From positions 1-64,000 of the forward strand of contig NZ_MAFC01000012.1 of assembly GCF_002013465.1 (NCBI RefSeq): a DNA stretch of 64,000 nt, in the 5' to 3' direction. Origin of the DNA: Mycobacterium sp. D16R12 (GTDB taxonomy: Bacteria; Actinomycetota; Actinomycetes; Mycobacteriales; Mycobacteriaceae). Shown piece by piece: positions 59,010 to 64,000 of the stretch (its first letter is position 1; the number at the start of each line of letters is the position of its first letter). The position numbers were made by a program, and so were the translations under genes. The notes beneath the pieces are model-generated. The model did no database searches. It had not been told where the DNA came from and saw nothing but the letters and a program-made list of their open reading frames with translations.

Positions 59010-59849
59010 ATGTGGCGCCTGCGAGTCGTCCACGCGACCGGTTACGCCTACAAGACGCCGGTGACCGCCTCCTACAACGAGGCGCGGTTGACGCCGCGTA
59101 GTGACGGCCGCCAGAACGTCATCCTCAATCGGGTGGAGACGGTTCCGGCCACCCGCTCGTATCGATATGTCGACTACTGGGGTACCGCCGTCACGACATT
59201 CGACCTGCACGCACCGCACACCGAGCTGGAGGTGACGGGTCTGTCGGTGGTGGAGACCGATGTCGCAGAAAGGCCTGAGGAATCCGTGGCTTGGGATGAC
59301 ATCCACGCCACGGCCGTCATCGACCGATTCGACGAGTACCTCTCGCCCAGTGCATACGTGCCGCACAGCAAGAAGGTGCAGTCGGTGGGCAAGAGGATCG
59401 CCAGGGATGCCACTCCCGCCGAGGCCATTGTGGCGGCATCGAAATGGGTGCACGCGGAGCTCGACTACGTGCCCGGAACCACCGGTGTGCATTCGTCGGC
59501 GCTGGATGCGCTGCGCGAAAGAAAAGGTGTGTGCCAGGACTACGCGCATCTGACGCTGGTTCTCCTGCGCAGCATGGGGATCCCGGCGCGGTATGTGTCG
59601 GGCTATCTGCACCCCAAAGGCGATGCCGAGGTGGGCGAGACGGTGGATGGACAGAGTCACGCGTGGATCCAGGGATGGGCCGGCTCCTGGTGGGATTACG
59701 ACCCCACCAACGACAGTGAGATCAACGAGCAGTACATCACCATTGGTGTCGGCCGGGACTACTCGGACGTGAGCCCTCTCAAGGGCATCTACTCCGGGGG
59801 CGGCTCGACCGATTTGGATGTCGTGGTCGAAGTCACACGACTCGCCTAA
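59010..59849 (+). CDS. Transglutaminase-like cysteine protease-fold protein
   Basis: A 279-residue protein. The N-terminal beta domain (WRLRVVHATGYAYKTPVTASYNEARL, first 26 residues) is the usual bacterial transglutaminase N region. The catalytic triad is visible as Cys in GVCQDYAHL (about residue 173), His in SHAWIQGW and Asp in WDYDPTND. It has no signal peptide. It may cleave or transfer the amide made by the ATP-grasp enzyme. A 9-codon mini-frame (58980-59009) bridges it to the previous gene. Orthologue position: Rv2409c. Confidence 0.88.
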   Translation: MWRLRVVHATGYAYKTPVTASYNEARLTPRSDGRQNVILNRVETVPATRSYRYVDYWGTAVTTFDLHAPHTELEVTGLSVVETDVAERPEESVAWDDIHATAVIDRFDEYLSPSAYVPHSKKVQSVGKRIARDATPAEAIVAASKWVHAELDYVPGTTGVHSSALDALRERKGVCQDYAHLTLVLLRSMGIPARYVSGYLHPKGDAEVGETVDGQSHAWIQGWAGSWWDYDPTNDSEINEQYITIGVGRDYSDVSPLKGIYSGGGSTDLDVVVEVTRLA

Positions 59850-59870
59850 ACACCGCAGAAAAGCCGGTTA

Positions 59871-59902
59871 TTGCACAGGTGTCTGGCAAGAAGAGTAATA
59901 AT
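59871..59902 (+). promoter_or_regulatory. Possible promoter of the TetR gene
   Basis: TTGCAC (59871-59876) and TAATAAT (59896-59902) are separated by 19-20 nt, slightly longer than the sigma-A ideal. The start codon follows 9 nt later, so the transcript would have a very short or no leader. Confidence 0.35.
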
Positions 59903-59911
59903 GCGTAGACC

Positions 59912-60577
59912 ATGGTGACCAAACAAGCTACCGGGCTATACGGCGGACGAACGGCAGACGAGCGCCGCGCGGAGCGGCGGCGACGCCTCCTTGAGGCGGG
60001 GCTCGAAGTGATGGCCAGCTCAGGCTGGGCAGCGACAACGGTTCGGGAGATCTGTAAAACCGCCGGACTGAACACGCGCTACTTCTACGAGTGCTTCGAC
60101 GGTCTCGACGAGCTGCTCGTCGCGGTTTTCGACTGGATCATCGAAGACAGCATCGCCACGGCAGGCTCGGCGATGGCCGCTGCCGACAAGGACTCACGCT
60201 CACAGGTGCATGCCGGTGTCGTGGGTGCAGTGACGGCACTGACTGCCGACCCCCGGCGCGCCCGTGTGATTGCCACCGAGGCCATGGGAAGCCAGCGCCT
60301 CACGCGTCGTCGTATGCGGTTGACGCACTACATGGCGTTGATGCTCGGTGCCGCTCGCGCCGAGTTCGACCCGGATGCCGACCCGAACTACACCGCGGTT
60401 CAGGCCGAAGCCCTGGCCGCGGGTGTTGCCGGCACCGTATTGGCATGGCTCGACGGACGTCTGCGTCTGGAGCGTGAGGAACTGGCCGAGTACACCGCCC
60501 AGTTCATCGATCAGGCCATGTTCACGCCGTCGCCGGTGCGCAACTCCGTGGAACTGCGCAACTCGGTCGAACACTGA
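59912..60577 (+). CDS. TetR-family transcriptional regulator
   Basis: A 221-residue regulator. The basic N-terminus (RRAERRRRLLEAGLEVMASSG) leads into a helix-turn-helix with TTVREICKTAGLNTRYFYECF. The C-terminal ligand domain has no recognisable specificity. A repeated NSVELRNSVEH tail ends the protein. Leaderless or short-leader translation is possible. Its target is unknown; neither neighbouring unit shows an obvious palindrome. Confidence 0.85.
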   Translation: MVTKQATGLYGGRTADERRAERRRRLLEAGLEVMASSGWAATTVREICKTAGLNTRYFYECFDGLDELLVAVFDWIIEDSIATAGSAMAAADKDSRSQVHAGVVGAVTALTADPRRARVIATEAMGSQRLTRRRMRLTHYMALMLGAARAEFDPDADPNYTAVQAEALAAGVAGTVLAWLDGRLRLEREELAEYTAQFIDQAMFTPSPVRNSVELRNSVEH

Positions 60578-60597
60578 GGCTGCGCTGATCGATTCGA

Positions 60598-61185
60598 TCA
60601 GCTCCAGGAGAATCGCGCGCGCAGATGCGTCGCGACGACGGTGAATCGCTCCACGTCCAGAATGGCGCCCTCGCGCCGAATTCCCTCTTCGGGAACATCG
60701 AGCACCCGGTCGAGGCGCACCCAGCTGGGGCGTCCGTCGTAATCCCAGCTACCACTGCCGAGCGCCACCCAATCCAGATCGCTCTCGTGGCGCTCCTGGC
60801 TCGACAGCATCAGGCCCAGCAGGACCGTCCCGTCTCGTCCCACGACGAGCACCGGACGGTCCTTCCCCTGTGAGGGGTCATCCTCGTAGACCACCCAGGT
60901 CCACACGATCTCACCGGGATCGGCGCGACCGTCGAGGTCGGGTGTGTACTCGATGCGTCGGGCGCGATGGGCCGTAGGCACACTGCGATTGGTCACGGGG
61001 CGGCCCGGAATGGCGGTCTGCTGCTCGGTCTCTACGACACCGATCGCCTCTAACCCGCGCTGAAGTCCCCGCTGGACGAATTCCGACCCCTGTAGTTGCC
61101 GCAGCACCTTCGGGCCTTCGCGGAACACGATGGTTTCCGCGATCTTCCCGAGCCTCCGCCCGAGCGTCTGCCACTGTGACGCCAT
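60598..61185 (-). CDS. PemK/MazF-fold protein
   Basis: A 195-residue protein. The C-terminal two-thirds have the PemK/MazF pattern: GEIVWTWVVYEDDPSQGKDRPVL split near 85-107, VVGRDGTVLLGLMLSSQ, and WVRLDRVLDVPEEGI. The N-terminal 70 residues are an extra helical region (GRRLGKIAETIVFREGPKVL) not found in classic toxins. No antitoxin-sized gene adjoins it, so it may not be a toxin. ATG 61185 leaves a 77-nt divergent gap to lepA. A homologue (Rv2405) lies near lepA in M. tuberculosis. Confidence 0.72.
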   Translation of the reverse strand: MASQWQTLGRRLGKIAETIVFREGPKVLRQLQGSEFVQRGLQRGLEAIGVVETEQQTAIPGRPVTNRSVPTAHRARRIEYTPDLDGRADPGEIVWTWVVYEDDPSQGKDRPVLVVGRDGTVLLGLMLSSQERHESDLDWVALGSGSWDYDGRPSWVRLDRVLDVPEEGIRREGAILDVERFTVVATHLRARFSWS

Positions 61186-61262
61186 GCAGCGAGCATACTG
61201 ACCGGTAGCCCTGCGCGACGTGTGTGTCAGGAGCACGTCTGTCGGCATGGGAGCATGGTGCG

Positions 61263-63116
61263 GTGCCAAGTTTTGCCGACACGACGTTCACGGACCCGGC
61301 GCGTATCCGTAACTTCTGCATCATCGCCCACATCGACCACGGGAAGTCGACGCTGGCCGACCGGATGCTGCAGCTGACCGGTGTGGTCGATGCGCGGTCC
61401 ATGCGCGCCCAGTACCTGGATCGGATGGATATCGAACGCGAGCGCGGCATCACCATCAAGGCGCAGAACGTGCGGCTGCCCTGGAAAATCAGCACGGCAG
61501 CCGATTCCGCCGAGTACGTGCTGCATCTCATCGACACCCCCGGGCACGTCGACTTCACTTACGAGGTCTCGCGCGCGCTGGAGGCCTGTGAGGGCGCGGT
61601 GCTGCTGGTCGACGCCGCGCAGGGCATCGAGGCGCAGACGCTGGCCAACTTGTACTTGGCGCTCGACAAAGATCTGACGATCATCCCGGTTCTCAACAAG
61701 ATCGATTTGCCGGCCGCCGACCCCGACCGCTACGCGCAAGAGATCGCGCACATCATCGGCTGCGAACCCTCCGATGTGCTTCGGGTATCGGGCAAGACCG
61801 GCGAGGGCGTCGAGGCGCTGCTCAACGAGGTGGTGCGGCTGATTCCTGCGCCGCAAGGTGATCCGGATGCCCCGGCGCGCGCGATGATCTTCGACTCGGT
61901 GTACGACATCTACCGCGGCGTCGTCACCTACGTCCGCGTGGTCGACGGCAAGATCACGCCGCGCGAGAAGATCGCGATGATGTCGACAGGCGCCACCCAT
62001 GAACTATTGGAGGTGGGCATCGTCTCGCCGGACCCCAAACCCTCTGTGGGCCTTGGGGTCGGTGAGGTGGGCTACCTGATCACCGGCGTGAAGGATGTGC
62101 GCCAGTCGAAGGTCGGTGACACCGTCACCTCCGCGCGCAAGGGTGCGACCCAACCGCTCACCGGCTATCGCGAACCCCGGCCGATGGTGTACTCCGGGTT
62201 GTACCCGGTGGACGGGTCCGATTACCCGAATCTTCGCGAGGCGCTGGACAAGCTGCAGCTCAATGACGCCGCACTCACCTACGAGCCGGAGACGTCGGTG
62301 GCGCTGGGCTTCGGATTCCGTTGTGGCTTCCTGGGATTGCTGCACATGGAGATCACCCGTGAGCGGCTGGAACGCGAATTCAACCTCGACCTCATCTCGA
62401 CTGCACCGAACGTGGTGTACCGGGTGGTCAAGGAAGACGGCACCGAAATGATGGTGACCAACCCGTCCATCTGGCCGGAGGGCAAGATCCGGTCGGTGTT
62501 CGAGCCGGTGGTGAAAACCACTGTCATCGCGCCGAGCGAGTTCATCGGTTCGATCATGGAGCTGTGCCAGTCGCGGCGCGGCGAGCTCGGCGGTATGGAC
62601 TACCTTTCGCCGGAGCGTGTCGAGCTGCGGTACACAATGCCGTTGGGCGAGATCATCTTTGACTTCTTCGACTCGCTGAAGTCGCGCACCCGCGGCTATG
62701 CCAGCCTGGACTATGAAGAGGCCGGCGAGCAGGAGGCCGAACTGGTGAAGGTCGACATCCTGCTCCAGGGTGAGGCGGTCGATGCGTTCAGTGCCATCGT
62801 GCACAAAGACGGCGCGTCGGCGTATGGCAACAAGATGACCGTCAAACTCAAGGAGCTCATCCCGCGCCAGCAGTTCGAGGTGCCGGTGCAGGCCGCCGTA
62901 GGCTCCAGAATCATTGCGCGCGAGAATATTCGGGCCATCCGCAAGGACGTGCTCTCCAAGTGCTACGGCGGCGACATCACCCGTAAGCGCAAGCTGCTGG
63001 AGAAGCAGAAGGAGGGCAAGAAGCGCATGAAGACCATCGGACGGGTCGAGGTGCCGCAGGAAGCCTTCGTGGCGGCGTTGTCCACCGAGTCCGCGGCGGA
63101 CAAGCCCAAGAAGTAG
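61263..63116 (+). CDS. lepA: Elongation factor 4 (LepA)
   Basis: A 617-residue translational GTPase that acts on stalled or maturing ribosomes. G1 is AHIDHGKS (22-29), G3 is [12 protein letters not shown], and G4 is NKIDLP. The C-terminal LepA-specific domain is complete ([20 protein letters not shown] with [17 protein letters not shown]). GTG 61263 with GGGAG 9 nt upstream is preferred over the longer frame from 61224. Confidence 0.96.
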   Translation: MPSFADTTFTDPARIRNFCIIAHIDHGKSTLADRMLQLTGVVDARSMRAQYLDRMDIERERGITIKAQNVRLPWKISTAADSAEYVLHLIDTPGHVDFTYEVSRALEACEGAVLLVDAAQGIEAQTLANLYLALDKDLTIIPVLNKIDLPAADPDRYAQEIAHIIGCEPSDVLRVSGKTGEGVEALLNEVVRLIPAPQGDPDAPARAMIFDSVYDIYRGVVTYVRVVDGKITPREKIAMMSTGATHELLEVGIVSPDPKPSVGLGVGEVGYLITGVKDVRQSKVGDTVTSARKGATQPLTGYREPRPMVYSGLYPVDGSDYPNLREALDKLQLNDAALTYEPETSVALGFGFRCGFLGLLHMEITRERLEREFNLDLISTAPNVVYRVVKEDGTEMMVTNPSIWPEGKIRSVFEPVVKTTVIAPSEFIGSIMELCQSRRGELGGMDYLSPERVELRYTMPLGEIIFDFFDSLKSRTRGYASLDYEEAGEQEAELVKVDILLQGEAVDAFSAIVHKDGASAYGNKMTVKLKELIPRQQFEVPVQAAVGSRIIARENIRAIRKDVLSKCYGGDITRKRKLLEKQKEGKKRMKTIGRVEVPQEAFVAALSTESAADKPKK

Positions 63117-63128
63117 CGGGGCTCAGGG

Positions 63129-63902
63129 TCAGTCTTCTTGGCAGCACTGACTCGGCATTCCGACGATCGCCCCGCCCTGCGGCCAGCCGGCGGGCGAGTC
63201 CTCCCAGGGTTCCTGACGTCCATACGGCGTCAGGTCCAGGAACGGATACCCGACCGCGGAATGGTCCAGCCCGCGTGCGAAGGCCGAGTAGGTATGAAAA
63301 ACCTCATCTTCGCGGCGCAGAAAGACGCTGGCGCCCGGCCAGTCCCCGCGCAGGTCCTCGTCGCTGAATCCGTCGGCGCGCAACTCTTCACGTGACGTGT
63401 AGTTGTACTCGACCGGAACACGTGACGGGTCGAGCGTCACATGAAAGTCGTAGCTGAAGTCGCCGTCGTCGGTGGAGTACCACGGGAACGTCCAGCCGTG
63501 CTCGTCGCGGTAACGCACGATGCTTGCGTACGGGGCCCGCGATACGCAGGCGAAGGTGACGCCCTTGTCGGTCAGCAGGGCGCGGTCCCGGTCGGTGAAG
63601 GTCATATCGGCGGCCCCGGTGCAGCTGGGGCAGCCGCGTTCGATGTCGTCGAGCCACATGAAGTGGTGGATGTAGAGGGTGTGTCGTCCCTCGAACATGT
63701 CGAGGAGTCGCACCTGTCCGTCGGGGCCCTCGAATACGTATTCCTTCTCGATCTTCACCATGGGCAGCCGTCGACGTTCGGCGTTGACGGCATCGCGTAG
63801 ATGCGTGGCCTCGCGCTCGCGGACCAGCAGTTGCTTGCGGGCCGTCAGCCATTCCTCACGGGTGACGGCGGTGGGGTAGGCGGGTGAGCTAGTCATATCC
63901 AT
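63129..63902 (-). CDS. DUF899 thioredoxin-like protein
   Basis: A 257-residue protein. The opening TREEWLTARKQLLVREREAT and EKEYVFEGPDGQVRLLDMFEG, then HHFMWLDDIERGCPSCTGAADM with a CPSC pair, are typical of DUF899, a thioredoxin-fold family. It may act on peroxides or thiols; this is not established. An SQCCQED C-terminus carries two further cysteines. The start may be 63902 or 63896. Convergent with lepA. Confidence 0.85.
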   Translation of the reverse strand: MDMTSSPAYPTAVTREEWLTARKQLLVREREATHLRDAVNAERRRLPMVKIEKEYVFEGPDGQVRLLDMFEGRHTLYIHHFMWLDDIERGCPSCTGAADMTFTDRDRALLTDKGVTFACVSRAPYASIVRYRDEHGWTFPWYSTDDGDFSYDFHVTLDPSRVPVEYNYTSREELRADGFSDEDLRGDWPGASVFLRREDEVFHTYSAFARGLDHSAVGYPFLDLTPYGRQEPWEDSPAGWPQGGAIVGMPSQCCQED

Positions 63903-63951
63903 ACCGACCCGCCCCGGCCGGGAAACTCATCGCGTCGATACGCTGAGTCAC

Positions 63952-64000
63952 ATGAGTACCGTGCTTGCCGGGCTTCGTCTTCCCATTGTCGGTGCCCCGA
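63952..64000 (+). CDS. Nitronate monooxygenase-like protein (partial, cut by window end)
   Basis: Only the first 16 codons are present, starting ATG 63952. The peptide MSTVLAGLRLPIVGAP matches the N-terminus of the flavin-dependent nitronate monooxygenase / 2-nitropropane dioxygenase family, in which L.LPIV.APMAGG is conserved. It is divergent from the DUF899 gene with a 49-nt gap. Confidence 0.6.
   Translation, partial: MSTVLAGLRLPIVGAP

Overview
The window is 64 kb of high-GC actinobacterial chromosome and reads as a rapidly growing mycobacterium, most likely of the Mycobacteroides abscessus/chelonae group. The gene order tig-clpP1-clpP2-clpX, korA-korB-rpfE-mobA, valS-folC-ndk-rne-rplU-rpmA-obgE-proB, rbsK/proA, nadD-rsfS-gpgP-octT-degV-comEA-comEC, holA-rpsT and lepA matches the mycobacterial core as known from M. 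tuberculosis, running here mostly on the + strand. Rpf, mycobacterial-type heme-binding (MHB) secreted protein and methylglucose-lipopolysaccharide genes support the assignment. The species call is inference; no database search was possible.

Layout. 1-5 kb: two tRNA genes, trigger factor and the Clp protease (protein folding and turnover). 5-9.5 kb: small accessory enzymes and a three-gene minus-strand membrane-lipid desaturase operon (2Fe-2S reductase, desaturase, small protein) opposite a FabR/DesT-like TetR regulator, with a 17-bp palindrome between them. 9.5-13.6 kb: a permuted papain-like protein and a molybdopterin oxidoreductase with its sulfurtransferase FdhD. 13.9-19 kb: 2-oxoglutarate:ferredoxin oxidoreductase KorAB, a small secreted protein, rpfE behind a long structured leader, and mobA. 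19-23 kb: a YibE/F-type membrane protein, VOC and FAD proteins, a DUF937 protein. 23-35.6 kb: valS-folC-DUF4233-ndk, rne, an MHB hemophore, ribosomal proteins L21/L27, obgE and proB.

35.7-38.4 kb holds four tandem, diverged paralogues of a small secreted or lipid-anchored two-cysteine protein family (NTF2-like in outline). 38.4-48.7 kb: ribokinase, proA, a MoxR ATPase with a VWA partner, NAD synthesis, ribosome silencing, glucosylglycerate metabolism, DegV, and the ComEA/ComEC DNA-uptake proteins.

48.7-54.7 kb is an accessory block, all on the minus strand, placed between comEC and holA, which are adjacent in M. tuberculosis. It contains a tightly overlapping four-gene operon (two large polytopic membrane proteins, a 52-residue single-pass protein, and a cupredoxin-like lipoprotein) plus an FAD oxidoreductase and a DinB/MPI-family protein. 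It is the best candidate here for an uncharacterised envelope or metal-related system.

54.8-64 kb returns to the core: holA, rpsT, the circularly permuted ATP-grasp/alpha-E/transglutaminase cluster, a TetR regulator, a PemK/MazF-fold protein, lepA, a DUF899 protein and the start of a nitronate monooxygenase-like gene. I see no insertion sequence, prophage, CRISPR array or rRNA.
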